A DNA stretch of 64,000 nucleotides, taken from Actinosynnema sp040640215. GTDB lineage: Bacteria; Actinomycetota; Actinomycetes; Mycobacteriales; Pseudonocardiaceae. The DNA lies in assembly GCF_040640215.1 (NCBI RefSeq), contig NZ_JBFABG010000002.1:681150-745149 (forward strand), read 5' to 3'. Every line of letters begins with the position of its first letter. Position 1 is the stretch's first letter. Under the pieces are notes generated by a model. That model ran no database searches and was not told the origin of the DNA. It saw only the letters and a list, made by a program, of their open reading frames with translations. The position numbers and the translations under genes were made by a program. Shown here piece after piece: positions 9,771 to 18,946 of the stretch.

Positions 9771-11027
9771 GTGGAGCAACTGACCGCCGCTGACCAGCTC
9801 AAGCGCCGAGACCTGCGCCGGATGAAACTCGTCGCCACGGGGTTCTTCGCCGCCGCGACCGTGATCTTCGTGGTGGCGCTGCTGTTCGAGGACGGCGGCC
9901 CGCCGTGGATCGGCTACGTGCGCGCCGCCGCCGAGGCCGGCATGGTCGGCGCGCTGGCCGACTGGTTCGCGGTGACCGCCCTGTTCCGCCGGCCGCTCGG
10001 GCTGCCGATCCCGCACACCGCGATCATCCCGACCAGGAAGGACACCTTCGGCGACGCGCTCGGCTCGTTCGTCGGGACCAACTTCCTGTCCGAGGACGTG
10101 GTCCGGGACAAGCTGCGGCGCGTCGGCGTGGCGCGCCGGGTCGGCGCGTGGCTGGAGCAGCCGGAGCACGCCGAACGGGTGACCGGAGAGCTGTCCAACG
10201 TCGTCAAGGGCGCGATCAGGGTGCTCCGCGACGAGGACGTGCAGGCGATCGTCGAGCAGGCCGTGGTGCGCCGGCTGACCGACCGGCCGTGGGGTCCGCC
10301 GCTGGGCGCGCTGCTGTCCCAGGTGCTCACCGACGGCGCGCACCACAAGCTGGTGGACCTGATGTGCGACCGCGCCCACGACTGGGTGCGCGACAGCTAC
10401 GACAAGATCGTCGGCCTGGTCACCGAGCGCTCGCCGGTGTGGTCGCCGAAGTTCGTGGACTCGATGCTCGGCGACAAGGTGCACACCGAGCTGCTGAACT
10501 TCGCGCTGGCGGTGAAGACCGACGCCGACCACCCGATGCGGCGGGCGCTGGACCAGTTCCTGATCGAGTTCTCCCAGGACCTCCAGACCGACCCGGCCAC
10601 CATGCAGCGGGCCGAGGCGGTCAAGCAGCAGGTCGTCGAGCACCCGGACGTGCAGCGGCTGATCGGGTCGGCCTGGGGCACGGCGAAGGGGATGCTGCTC
10701 ACCGCCGCCGAGGACCCGGCGTCCGAGCTGCGCAAGCGCATCCGCACCGGGCTGACGTCGTTCGGCTCCCGGCTGGTCACCGACGACGCCATGCGCGCCA
10801 AGGTCGACGGGTGGCTGGAGGACGCGGCGGGGCACGTCGTGGGCAACTACCGCGACGAGATCACCACGCTCATCACCGACACCGTCGAGCGGTGGGACGC
10901 CGAGGAGACGTCCCGCAAGATCGAGCTCCAGGTGGGGCGCGACCTGCAATTCATCCGGATCAACGGCACGGTCGTAGGAGCCCTCGCGGGCCTGGTGATC
11001 TACACGGTCGGGCAGCTCGTGGTGTGA
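9771..11027 (+). CDS. DUF445 family membrane protein (YjiN/YheB-like)
   Basis: 418 residues. An N-terminal hydrophobic segment (about 23-42), the family motif EAGMVGALADWFAVTALFRRPLGLPIPHTAIIP, a long helical middle, and a C-terminal membrane segment (VVGALAGLVIYTVGQLVV). Function poorly known; members are tail-anchored envelope proteins. GTG with GACAAT 6 nt upstream. A terminator follows. Confidence 0.85.
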   Translation: MEQLTAADQLKRRDLRRMKLVATGFFAAATVIFVVALLFEDGGPPWIGYVRAAAEAGMVGALADWFAVTALFRRPLGLPIPHTAIIPTRKDTFGDALGSFVGTNFLSEDVVRDKLRRVGVARRVGAWLEQPEHAERVTGELSNVVKGAIRVLRDEDVQAIVEQAVVRRLTDRPWGPPLGALLSQVLTDGAHHKLVDLMCDRAHDWVRDSYDKIVGLVTERSPVWSPKFVDSMLGDKVHTELLNFALAVKTDADHPMRRALDQFLIEFSQDLQTDPATMQRAEAVKQQVVEHPDVQRLIGSAWGTAKGMLLTAAEDPASELRKRIRTGLTSFGSRLVTDDAMRAKVDGWLEDAAGHVVGNYRDEITTLITDTVERWDAEETSRKIELQVGRDLQFIRINGTVVGALAGLVIYTVGQLVV

Positions 11028-11030
11028 ACC

Positions 11031-11074
11031 CCTGGGCGCTGCCGCACCACCGGGGGCGTGCGGCAGCACCCAGG
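11031..11074. terminator. Bidirectional hairpin terminator
   Basis: CCTGGG + GCTGCCGCAC pairs with GTGCGGCAGC + CCCAGG across a ten-base loop; 16 pairs with one mismatch. It lies between the convergent DUF445 and CGNR genes. Confidence 0.75.
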
Positions 11075-11076
11075 CG

Positions 11077-11613
11077 CTACGACACGCTGAGCGCTCGCCG
11101 CTCCCGGAAGTTGCGCGCCTTCTCGCGGTTCCCGCAGACCTGCATCGAGCACCACATCCGCGATCGGTTGCGGGAGCGGTCGAAGAACGCCCACAGGCAG
11201 CCGTCCGCCTGGCAGATCCTGAACCGCTCCCACGACCCCAGCACCGCCAGCCGGGCCGCCGCGCCGAGCACCGCGCCCAGCGCGTCCTCGCTGGACAGCG
11301 TGGGCACGCCCTGGCTGAGGTCGACCCGGATCAGACCCGCGGCGGGGGTGGGGTCGGGGCCGTCGTGGCGTTCGCCCAGCGAAGCCCGCAACGAGGTGCG
11401 GACGGCGCGGGCCTCGGCCAGGTCCCCGACGTCACCCAGGCCGCGCTCGGCCACCCACGCCCGCCAGGCGGCGGCGTGGTCCAGCACGTCGGTGCCGAGT
11501 CCGGGATCTCGGGTGTTCAGGAAAGCGAGCAGCAGCTCCACATCGTGTTCCGCATCGCCGGCTCGACCCTGCGCAAAAGTCGCGTGGTCCCAGCCGGCCG
11601 CCAGACCAGTCAC
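11077..11613 (-). CDS. ABATE/CGNR zinc-finger regulator
   Basis: 178 residues. N-terminal ABATE-like stress-sensing domain and a C-terminal CGNR zinc finger: CQADGCLWAFFDRSRNRS followed by CSMQVCGNREKAR. Members are putative transcription regulators. GTG at 11613 lies 6 nt after TACAGT (leaderless). It is divergent from padR. Confidence 0.85.
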   Translation of the reverse strand: MTGLAAGWDHATFAQGRAGDAEHDVELLLAFLNTRDPGLGTDVLDHAAAWRAWVAERGLGDVGDLAEARAVRTSLRASLGERHDGPDPTPAAGLIRVDLSQGVPTLSSEDALGAVLGAAARLAVLGSWERFRICQADGCLWAFFDRSRNRSRMWCSMQVCGNREKARNFRERRALSVS

Positions 11614-11714
11614 CCCACCACTGTAAGCGTCGACGGGTGGTGGTGTGGCGGAGTAACCGACAACTCGTGTACATCGGTTAGCCCCATTGCCCATTCGGGC
11701 GACCGCCGATCAGG

Positions 11715-11747
11715 CTATGCACACCATGTATACCTCGTGTGTATAGT
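11715..11747 (+). promoter_or_regulatory. padR promoter with overlapping dyad operator
   Basis: TATAGT (11742-11747) sits 7 nt before the ATG at 11755. An inverted repeat, CTATGCACAC (11715-11724) and GTGTGTATAG (11737-11746), 9 of 10 bases complementary, overlaps the -10 box. This is a likely autoregulatory PadR operator. Confidence 0.6.
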
Positions 11748-11754
11748 CGCTCCC

Positions 11755-12288
11755 ATGTCGATCGGACACACCCTGCTCGGCCTCCTCGAAAAGGGGCCAC
11801 GGCACGGCTACGACCTGAAGAGGGCCTACGACGAGCGCTTCGGCCAAGACCGGCCGCTGCACTACGGGCAGGTCTACACAACGCTGTCCCGACTCCTGCG
11901 CAACGGCCTGGTGGCCGAGGCCGGCGTCGAGTCCGGTGACGGTCCGGAGCGCAAGCGGTACGCGATCACGGACGCGGGCGTGACGGACGTCGAGCAGTGG
12001 CTGGGCACGGCCGAGAAGCCGGAGCCGTACCTCCAGAACACCCTGTACACGAAGGTCGTGCTGGCGCTGCTGTCCGGTCGCAGCGCGGACGACGTGCTCG
12101 ACGTGCAGCGCGCCGCGCACCTGGGCACCATGCGCGAGCTGACCCGGCGCAAGGCATCCGGCGACCTGGCCGACCAGCTCATCTGCGACCACGCCCTGTT
12201 CCACCTGGAAGCCGACCTGCGCTGGCTGGAGCTGACCGCCGCCCGGCTGGGCCAGTTGTCCGCGCAGATCGCGGGGGTGACCGGGTGA
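11755..12288 (+). CDS. PadR-family transcriptional repressor
   Basis: 177 residues: winged helix (HTLLGLLEKGPRHGYDLKRAYDERFG, YTTLSRLLRNGLV) plus a C-terminal dimerisation helix region (PadR/Vir type). Leaderless ATG. Its stop overlaps the next gene's GTG (GTGA at 12285), so it is co-transcribed and coupled with the ABC exporter. By analogy with LmrR/PadR systems it probably represses the operon until a drug or peptide binds. Confidence 0.9.
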   Translation: MSIGHTLLGLLEKGPRHGYDLKRAYDERFGQDRPLHYGQVYTTLSRLLRNGLVAEAGVESGDGPERKRYAITDAGVTDVEQWLGTAEKPEPYLQNTLYTKVVLALLSGRSADDVLDVQRAAHLGTMRELTRRKASGDLADQLICDHALFHLEADLRWLELTAARLGQLSAQIAGVTG

Positions 12289-12962
12289 GCGCCCTGCTGG
12301 AGGCGATCGACCTGCACAAGTCGTTCGGCCCGACCCCGGCGCTCGACGGTGCCGGCCTGCGGGTGCGGGCGGGCGAGGTCGTGGCGGTGATGGGGCCGTC
12401 CGGTTCGGGCAAGTCCACTCTGCTGCACTGCCTGGCGGGCATCCTCACGCCGGACGCGGGCGTGGTCCGGTACCGGGACGTCGAGCTGAGCTCGATGGGC
12501 GACGGCGCGCGCAGCGAGCTGCGCCGGACCGACTTCGGCTTCGTGTTCCAGTTCGGGCAGCTCGTGCCCGAGCTGAGCTGCCTGGAGAACGTGGCCCTGC
12601 CGCTGCGGCTCGGCGGCCTGAAGCGCCGCGAGGCGGAATCGCGCGCCCTGGAGTGGCTGGAGCGGCTGGAGGTGGCCGCCGTGGGCGACAAGCGCCCGGG
12701 AGAGACCTCCGGCGGGCAGGGTCAGCGGGTCGCGGTGGCCCGCGCCCTGGTGACGGGCCCGCGCGTGGTGTTCGCCGACGAACCGACCGGCGCGCTCGAC
12801 TCGCTGAACGGCGAACGCGTGATGCAACTGCTCACCACCGCCGCCAAGGAGACCAACGCCGCCGTGGTCCTGGTGACGCACGAGGCCCGGGTGGCCGCCT
12901 ACTCCGACCGTGAGGTCGTCGTCCGCGACGGCCGTTCCCGCGAGGTGGCACCGGTCCGATGA
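12285..12962 (+). CDS. ABC transporter ATP-binding protein (MacB/LolD type)
   Basis: 225 residues. Walker A GPSGSGKST, signature TSGGQGQRVAVARAL (the leading Leu of LSGGQ is Thr), Walker B VVFADEPTGALD, and switch His VTHEA. The MacB/BceA-like pattern goes with FtsX permeases, and two lie downstream. GTG overlaps the padR stop; its own stop overlaps the following ATG (ATGA, 12959). Confidence 0.92.
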   Translation: MSALLEAIDLHKSFGPTPALDGAGLRVRAGEVVAVMGPSGSGKSTLLHCLAGILTPDAGVVRYRDVELSSMGDGARSELRRTDFGFVFQFGQLVPELSCLENVALPLRLGGLKRREAESRALEWLERLEVAAVGDKRPGETSGGQGQRVAVARALVTGPRVVFADEPTGALDSLNGERVMQLLTTAAKETNAAVVLVTHEARVAAYSDREVVVRDGRSREVAPVR

Positions 12963-13399
12963 ACCACCTGCTCACCTCCGTCCGGCGCTGGGCCCGCCAC
13001 ACCGTGGCGGACCGGGCCGTCCGCCTACCGGCCCCACGCCCACTCCGCCGCAACCCGGCCCGCACCAGGCCGGACGCCCACACCCCGAGCCACGACGCCA
13101 AGCAGTCGGACCACCCGTCCCCCCACCACGCAGCACCCCACCACCCGGCACCTCACCGCGCGGCACCTCACCGGGCGTCCCCCGCCACCCCCACCTCCAC
13201 CGCCTCCACCTCAGCGGCCACCGCACCGCCACCCCCCGCACCGCCACCCCCCGCACCGGCTCCCGCCACCACGTGCAAGCCGGCAACGACAGACCACACC
13301 CCGGCCCACCACCCGTCGGCCACCGTCCGCCCGCGCCTCCGCGCGCTGCCCACCCGCGCCGCCGACAGCCGTGCCCGGCGTGCGGAGGGGGCCCGGTGA
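12959..13399 (+). CDS. Low-complexity His/Pro/Ala/Thr-rich protein between ATPase and permease
   Basis: 146 residues of no recognised family. The ATG overlaps the ATPase stop (ATGA) and the TGA overlaps the permease GTG (GTGA), so the frame is stitched into a coupled operon. The composition is extreme: repeated APHRAAPHRA-like and PPPPAP-like runs and an exact 15-bp tandem repeat near 13224-13253, with no membrane segment. It could be a disordered linker protein, or a C-rich spacer that happens to be open. A similar C-rich tract precedes the second permease without such neat overlaps. Confidence 0.45.
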   Translation: MNHLLTSVRRWARHTVADRAVRLPAPRPLRRNPARTRPDAHTPSHDAKQSDHPSPHHAAPHHPAPHRAAPHRASPATPTSTASTSAATAPPPPAPPPPAPAPATTCKPATTDHTPAHHPSATVRPRLRALPTRAADSRARRAEGAR

Positions 13400-15708
13400 A
13401 GGGCTGGCTGAGCGACCTCGTGCTGGGCGTCCGCCTGGCCATGGGCGGCGGTCGCACGTCGTGGGCCCGGCTGACGTTGACCGGTCTGGGCATCGGCTTG
13501 GGCATCGTCGTGCTGCTGGCGGCGTCGTCCGTGCCGACAATGCTGGCCGCCCGCGCCGAACGGAGTGCCGCGGGCCAACCCGTGACGGCGCAGACCACCC
13601 AACCGACGTCGGACGTGCTGTACGTCAAGGACTGGATGTCGAGCTATTACGGGCGGCCGATCGCCGGGGACTTCGTCCTGGCGAGCGGTCCGGGTGCGCC
13701 GGTCCCACCGGGGGTGTCGAAGGTGCCCGGTGACGGCGAGATCGCGCTGTCCCCCGAGTTGGCGCGGCTGCTCGACTCCCCGGAGGGCGAGTTGCTGCGC
13801 GAGCGCTTCCCGCAGCGCCGGGTCGAGCTGATCACCCAGGCCGGGCTCAACTCACCCCGCGACCTGGTGTTCGTCGCGGGCGACGCGACCGTGCAGCGCG
13901 ACGACGAGCAGGCCGTCGTCTCCTTCGGTGGTGAGCTGCGGGAGCGCGGCCTCGACCCGGTCCTGTCGCTGCTGATCATGGTCGGCGTGGTGGCGCTGCT
14001 GTTCCCGGTTCTGGTGTTCGTCGGCATCAGCGCCCGGCTGGCGGGTGCCGAGCGCGATCGGCGGCTGGCCGCGCTGCGGCTCGTCGGCGCGGGCGCGCAA
14101 CGGGTGCGCCGGATCGCCGCGGGCGAGGCGCTGCTCGGCGCGGTGACCGGCATGGTGATCGGCGCGGGGCTGTTCCTGGTGGCCCGCCAGTTCGTGGAGC
14201 GGCTGGAGCTGATGGGCATCAGCGTGTTCGTCAGCGACCTGACGCCGACACCGCCGCTGACCGCGCTGATCGCGGTGCTGGTACCGGTGCTGGCCGTGGT
14301 GACGTCGCTGATCTCCATGCGCCGCACGGTGGTGGAGCCGCTGGGCGTCGTGCGGCGGGCCAAGCCGGTGCGCCGGGTGATGTGGTGGCGGACGGTGCCC
14401 GTCTTCGTCGGCACGGCGGCGCTGTGGAGCCAATCCGGACTGCTGGCCGGCTCGGAGCACCAGGCGTCCGAGCCGGTGGTGGTCGGCGGCATCCTCCTGC
14501 TGCTGTTGAGCATCCCGCTGCTGCTGCCGTGGGTGGTGGAGCGCGCGGTGGGCAGGTTGCGCGGCGGTGCGCCGTCGTGGCAGCTCGCGATCCGCCGGCT
14601 CCAGGTGGACAGCGGCACGGCGGCCCGCGTGGTCGGCGGCGTGTCCGTGGTCCTGGCCGGTGCCATCGCCGTGCAGTCCGTGCTGGTGAGCGCGGAGCAC
14701 AAGATCGTGGACCGCCCGGTCGACACCGCCGACCGCAGCCGCACGGTGGTGCAGTTGACCGACTGGTCCGAGGAGAACCTGGAGCAGACCGTCGGCCTGC
14801 TCAGCCGGGCCGTGGACCCGGCCCGCGTCCACCCGCTGTTGGGGATGCAGTTCGAGTTCGACGAGGACAACGCCTTCGGGGCGTCGGTCGGCTCGTGCGA
14901 GACGCTCAAGACCCAGGCCACGCTGGACGGGTGCGCGGACGGTGACGCCTTCTACGTCACCAGCGCCGCAGGGGACGACGCGGACAGGCGGGCCAAGCTC
15001 CGGCCGGGCTCGACCGTCACGCTGACCAAGGGCCACCACGAGGACCGGGTGGTCGGTTCGCGGTGGACGATCCCGGACTACCGGGTGGTGCAGCCGCCGG
15101 AGCAGGCCGACGGCTACGCCGACCCGGGCCTGCTGCTGACCCCGGGCGCGCTGCGGGGAGTCGACGTCGAGTACGGCTACGGCTCGATCCGGGTCGACGT
15201 CGACCCGGACGACCCCGCGATGGTCGAGGAGTTGGGCAACGCCATCGCCCCGCTGACCTGGCGGGTGTACACGTACTACTACGGCCGGACCGAGGTGGCC
15301 GAACAGGTCCAGGCGTTCCAGAGCGTCCGCCAAGGCCTGCTGGCGGGTTCGCTGCTCACCCTCCTGCTGGCCGGGGCCAGCCTGCTGATCCTGGCGCTGG
15401 AACAGGTGCGGGAACGCCGTCGCCCGCTGGCGGTGCTGGCCGCGAGCGGCGTCCCGCGCGGTGCGCTGAGCCGGTCGTTGCTGTGGCAGAACGCGGTGCC
15501 GCTGGTGCTGGCCCTGGTGGTGGCGGTGGCCATCGGCTCCGGCCTGGGGGTGCTGCTGCTGCGGATCGTCGAGCAGCCGATCGTCGTCGACTGGGCGAGC
15601 GTCGGAATCCTGAGCGGCACCTCGCTGCTGCTGGTGATCCTGGTGACCGCACTGACCCTGCCGGCCATGAGGAGGGCGACGGGAGCACTGGGCCTGCGCT
15701 CGGAGTAG
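13396..15708 (+). CDS. FtsX-like ABC permease 1
   Basis: About 770 residues. Two FtsX domains, each with membrane segments around a large extracytoplasmic region. An N-terminal TM about 22-45, the first FtsX block about 190-320 (LAGAERDRRLAALRLVGA), and the second near the C-terminus (EQVRERRRPLAVLAASGVPR) are visible. GTG overlaps the preceding stop. With the ATPase it forms a MacB/BceAB-like exporter, probably for antibiotics or peptides. Confidence 0.85.
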   Translation: MKGWLSDLVLGVRLAMGGGRTSWARLTLTGLGIGLGIVVLLAASSVPTMLAARAERSAAGQPVTAQTTQPTSDVLYVKDWMSSYYGRPIAGDFVLASGPGAPVPPGVSKVPGDGEIALSPELARLLDSPEGELLRERFPQRRVELITQAGLNSPRDLVFVAGDATVQRDDEQAVVSFGGELRERGLDPVLSLLIMVGVVALLFPVLVFVGISARLAGAERDRRLAALRLVGAGAQRVRRIAAGEALLGAVTGMVIGAGLFLVARQFVERLELMGISVFVSDLTPTPPLTALIAVLVPVLAVVTSLISMRRTVVEPLGVVRRAKPVRRVMWWRTVPVFVGTAALWSQSGLLAGSEHQASEPVVVGGILLLLLSIPLLLPWVVERAVGRLRGGAPSWQLAIRRLQVDSGTAARVVGGVSVVLAGAIAVQSVLVSAEHKIVDRPVDTADRSRTVVQLTDWSEENLEQTVGLLSRAVDPARVHPLLGMQFEFDEDNAFGASVGSCETLKTQATLDGCADGDAFYVTSAAGDDADRRAKLRPGSTVTLTKGHHEDRVVGSRWTIPDYRVVQPPEQADGYADPGLLLTPGALRGVDVEYGYGSIRVDVDPDDPAMVEELGNAIAPLTWRVYTYYYGRTEVAEQVQAFQSVRQGLLAGSLLTLLLAGASLLILALEQVRERRRPLAVLAASGVPRGALSRSLLWQNAVPLVLALVVAVAIGSGLGVLLLRIVEQPIVVDWASVGILSGTSLLLVILVTALTLPAMRRATGALGLRSE

Positions 15709-16012
15709 CACAACTCGGGCTCCTCCACCGAGGGCGAGCACCCGGCCCGCACCGGCGACCGCAAGCTCAAGCGGGTAGGACACCCCCGCGCGCCCACCCC
15801 CGCGCCGCCACCCACTTCCCGGGGCGGCGGCGCACCCCTCCGTCCACACGCGCCCCGCTACCCCGAGCCCGTTCCCGAACCCGTGCCCGCAGCCATTTCC
15901 GCAGCCATTTCGGCCCTCCTGGCCACCAGACGGGCACCCGGACCGTCTTCACCTACGTGATCCCCCCATCCCCCTCCCACCAGACCCGCCACCGAGCCCG
16001 GGACGTGCGCCG
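15709..16012. other. C-rich low-complexity intergenic tract
   Basis: 304 bases between the two permease genes, made mostly of C-rich CACCC/CGCC-type sequence on the + strand. It contains no convincing gene or strong hairpin. It resembles the compositionally odd tract at 12962-13395 before permease 1, so the two may share an origin from permease duplication. Confidence 0.5.
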
Positions 16013-18244
16013 GTGAACGAGAGGTGGTCGGCGGACCTGGTCCTCGGGGTCCGGCTGGCCGTCGGGGGCGGCCGGACCTCGTGGGCCAGGCCGGCGCTGA
16101 CCGCGACCGGTGTCGGCCTCGGCGTCCTGGTGCTGCTCCTGGCCGCGTCGATCGGCCCGGCCCGGGAGGCCAAGTCCGAACGGGTCCAGGCCGCCGCGCT
16201 CGACCAGGCGCGCTTCTCCGGACCGCTCCGCGCGGACGCGGGCACCGCGCCGCTGCGGGCCCGCGAGGTGGTCGTCTCCTGGCAGGGTCGCCGCATCCTC
16301 GGCGTGGAGGTCGCCGCCACCGGTGCCGACCGGCCCACCCCGCCCGGTGTCGGCCGCCTGCCCGCGCCGGGCGAGGTCGTGGTGTCGCCGGAACTCCTGC
16401 ACCTCGTCCAGACCGACGACTCGATGCGCGCCCGCTTCCCGGAACGGGTGATCGGCGTCATCGCCGACGCGGGCCTGCCGAGACCGAAATCCCTCCTGTT
16501 CTACGCGGGCCTGCCCGACGCGCTCGTCGCGGACGCGGCACCGGCGGCGGGCTTCGGCGTCACCGGCCGCCAGTCGACGCTGCTGCCCGCCTACCGGCTG
16601 CTGATGGTCTCCGCGATCGGCGCGCTGCTGGTGCCGCTCGGCATCTTCGTGCTGGTCGCCACCCGCCTCGGCGCGACCGGTCGGGACCGCCGGCTGGCGG
16701 TGATCCGCCTGGTCGGCGCGAGCCGCGACCGGGTCCGGTGGATCGCCGGCGGTGAAGTCCTGACCGGGGCGGTGCTCGGGCTGTTCGTCGGTGTCGCGCT
16801 GTTCTTCGCGGCCCGCCCGCTGGCCCGGTTCATCGAGGTCGAGGGCGTCGGGTTCTTCCCCACCGACCTGCTGCCCGATCCGCTGCTGGGCGCGTTGATC
16901 GGCGTCGGCGTGCCGGTGGTCGCCGTGGTGGCGGCGCTGGTCGCGCTGCGCACGGTCGACGTCGGACCGCTGGGCCTGGTCAAGACGCTCGCCACGGCGG
17001 CCGACGCGCCGGTCCGCCGGGCCTGGTGGCGGTTCGCCCTGATGAGTGTCGGCGCGGCGGTCCTGGTGGTGGTCTCGGTGGCCGGCAGCGTCCGCGCGGC
17101 GGTGACCGACTCGACCACGGCGGTCCCGCTGGGCCTGGGCATCGCGCTGGTGCTGGCCGGCACCGGCGCGGTGCTGCCGTGGCTGGTGGGCCGGGTCGCG
17201 GCGGGCGCGCGGCCGGAGGGGGTCGCGCCGATGCTCGCGGTGCGCGGGCTGCGGTCCGACACCGGGGGGCCGCGCGTGCTGGCCGGGGTGGTCGTGGTGC
17301 TGGCCGGGTCGCTGGCGTTGCAGGTCCTGCTGGGCGTCGCCGCGCGGGCCACCGCCGAGTCGGCACTGGACTCCGAGGCCGACCGGTGGGTGCTGGGCGT
17401 GTCCGAGCACACCCCGATCCGCTCGCTGGAGGAGGCGATCGCGCTGATCGGCGGGGTGCGGCGGGTCAGCGAGGTGCGGCGGTACGAGCAGTCCTCGCCG
17501 GTGCCGGCGGTGGTGGTGAGCACGGATTGCGCCGAGCTCGCCGACCGCCTGGAGGTGACCGGCTGCGTGCCCGGCGCGGTGTACCGGACGGCCGAGGGCC
17601 GCGCCGCGCCGCCGCCCGGCACCGCGCTGACGATCGACGGGCACGCGTGGACCGTGCCGGAGACCAGGGTGGTGCCCGGCCGGGCGACCGGCCTGTTCGT
17701 GGCGAACGGGCCGGACGCCGCGCCCGCCGCCGCACCGCCCGCCGAGCTGGTGGTGGTCGGCGACCCCGACCAGGCGTTCGGCGACCGGCTGCTGGCCGCG
17801 ACCGGCCGCGTCGACCGGGGTGTCGCGCTGACCTCGGCCTACCACGACCTCCAGGTGGAACTGTTCACGTCGTTGCGCGGTGGCGTGATCGGCGGCTCGG
17901 TGCTGCTCACCCTGCTGGCCGTGGTGGGGCTGGCGGCCGTGGACCAGGTCTGGGAGCGCCGCCGGCACACGGCCGTGCTGACCGCGAACGGCGTGCCGCG
18001 CCGGGTGCTCGCGGCGGCGGCGGTGTGGCAGTCGGTGATCCCGATCGCGCTGGGCATCGGCCTGGCCGTCCCGGTCGGGCTGGGCACGGCGTGGCTGGTG
18101 GTGCCGGCCGAGCGCTTCCGGGTCGACTGGGTCGAGCTGGTGACCACGGTCGGCATGGCGGCGTTCGTGGTGCTCGCCGTGTCGCTGTGCACGCTGCCCG
18201 CCCTGAACCACGCGATCCGCCCGGAGAGCCTGCGCACCGAATAG
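16013..18244 (+). CDS. FtsX-like ABC permease 2 (paralogue of permease 1)
   Basis: 743 residues. It starts with the same LVLGVRLAxGGGRTSWAR block as permease 1, and the internal TGRDRRLAVIRLVGAS and VWERRRHTAVLTANGVPR motifs align with it, showing ancient duplication. Two FtsX domains with extracytoplasmic regions. GTG at 16013. It probably pairs with permease 1 around the single ATPase as a heterodimer. Confidence 0.85.
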   Translation: MNERWSADLVLGVRLAVGGGRTSWARPALTATGVGLGVLVLLLAASIGPAREAKSERVQAAALDQARFSGPLRADAGTAPLRAREVVVSWQGRRILGVEVAATGADRPTPPGVGRLPAPGEVVVSPELLHLVQTDDSMRARFPERVIGVIADAGLPRPKSLLFYAGLPDALVADAAPAAGFGVTGRQSTLLPAYRLLMVSAIGALLVPLGIFVLVATRLGATGRDRRLAVIRLVGASRDRVRWIAGGEVLTGAVLGLFVGVALFFAARPLARFIEVEGVGFFPTDLLPDPLLGALIGVGVPVVAVVAALVALRTVDVGPLGLVKTLATAADAPVRRAWWRFALMSVGAAVLVVVSVAGSVRAAVTDSTTAVPLGLGIALVLAGTGAVLPWLVGRVAAGARPEGVAPMLAVRGLRSDTGGPRVLAGVVVVLAGSLALQVLLGVAARATAESALDSEADRWVLGVSEHTPIRSLEEAIALIGGVRRVSEVRRYEQSSPVPAVVVSTDCAELADRLEVTGCVPGAVYRTAEGRAAPPPGTALTIDGHAWTVPETRVVPGRATGLFVANGPDAAPAAAPPAELVVVGDPDQAFGDRLLAATGRVDRGVALTSAYHDLQVELFTSLRGGVIGGSVLLTLLAVVGLAAVDQVWERRRHTAVLTANGVPRRVLAAAAVWQSVIPIALGIGLAVPVGLGTAWLVVPAERFRVDWVELVTTVGMAAFVVLAVSLCTLPALNHAIRPESLRTE

Positions 18245-18250
18245 CCGCTT

Positions 18251-18295
18251 GTCGAGGTGTCGAGGTGTCGAGGTGTCGAGGTGTCGAGGTGTCGA
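18251..18295. repeat. Octamer tandem repeat (GTCGAGGT x5 plus partial)
   Basis: Five exact copies of GTCGAGGT (18251-18290) followed by GTCGA. It lies 7 bases after the permease 2 stop and about 100 bases before the sigma-factor start, in the only space available for that operon's promoter. Confidence 0.9.
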
Positions 18296-18394
18296 CGAAG
18301 TTCCGGTAGACGCACCGGAGTCGGGGGCCGTTCCGCGAACCACACCTTCGGGCGGCAGCGGGAGCCGCGCGGACCGAGCGACCCTCACATCGCC

Positions 18395-18946
18395 ATGCAA
18401 GATCAACGGAACGCCGAACTGCTGACCCGGGCCCACCACGGGGACCAGCGCGCGTGGCGGGAACTCGTCGACCGGCACATCCGACTGGTGTGGGCGGTGG
18501 CCCGGTCGCACCGGCTGAGCCCGGACGACGCGGCGGACGTGAACCAGACCGTGTGGCTGATCCTCGCGGAGAACCTGACCACGATCCGCCACCCGGAACG
18601 GCTCAGCGCGTGGCTCACCACGACCACCCGCCGCGAGTCGCTGGCCGTGCTGCGCCTGCGCGGCCGGGAACAACCCGTGGACCTGTGGGACTCGGTCGAC
18701 GAGGACGAGCCGACACCGGAGGACCTGGCGATCGGCCTCGACACCGATTCCCGCCTGTGGCGCGCCTACACCACGCTCACCGACCGCTGCCGGCAGATCC
18801 TGCACCTGCTCGCGTTCGCGCCGGAGACGCCCTTCCGGCAGGTGGCGGACGCCGTGGGCATCCCGGCGAACAGCCTGGGCCCCACCAGGGGGCGGTGCCT
18901 GGAGGTCCTGCGCCGCCGGCTGGCCCGGATGGAGGTCGTCCGATGA
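18395..18946 (+). CDS. ECF-type RNA polymerase sigma factor
   Basis: 183 residues. Region 2 (about 15-80: RAWRELVDRHIRLVWAVARSH, DAADVNQTVWL) and region 4 (about 120-175: TDRCRQILHLLAF, RQVADAVGIPANSLGPTRGRCLEVLRRR) are clear. ATG at 18395 chosen; the frame is open upstream through the octamer repeat but without sigma homology. Its stop overlaps the next ATG (ATGA). No classical zinc anti-sigma is adjacent. It leads a three-gene operon with a TPR-CHAT protein, and it probably drives that operon or its partners. Confidence 0.9.
   Translation: MQDQRNAELLTRAHHGDQRAWRELVDRHIRLVWAVARSHRLSPDDAADVNQTVWLILAENLTTIRHPERLSAWLTTTTRRESLAVLRLRGREQPVDLWDSVDEDEPTPEDLAIGLDTDSRLWRAYTTLTDRCRQILHLLAFAPETPFRQVADAVGIPANSLGPTRGRCLEVLRRRLARMEVVR

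Noticed and set aside
12962..13395. Extension of permease 1 upstream to 12910
   Set aside because: The extra residues have no FtsX homology, and the GTG at 13396 begins with the block shared with permease 2.
18251..18295. CRISPR-like repeats
   Set aside because: The octamer is contiguous without spacers and no cas genes are present. The same reasoning applies to the LCP coding repeats.
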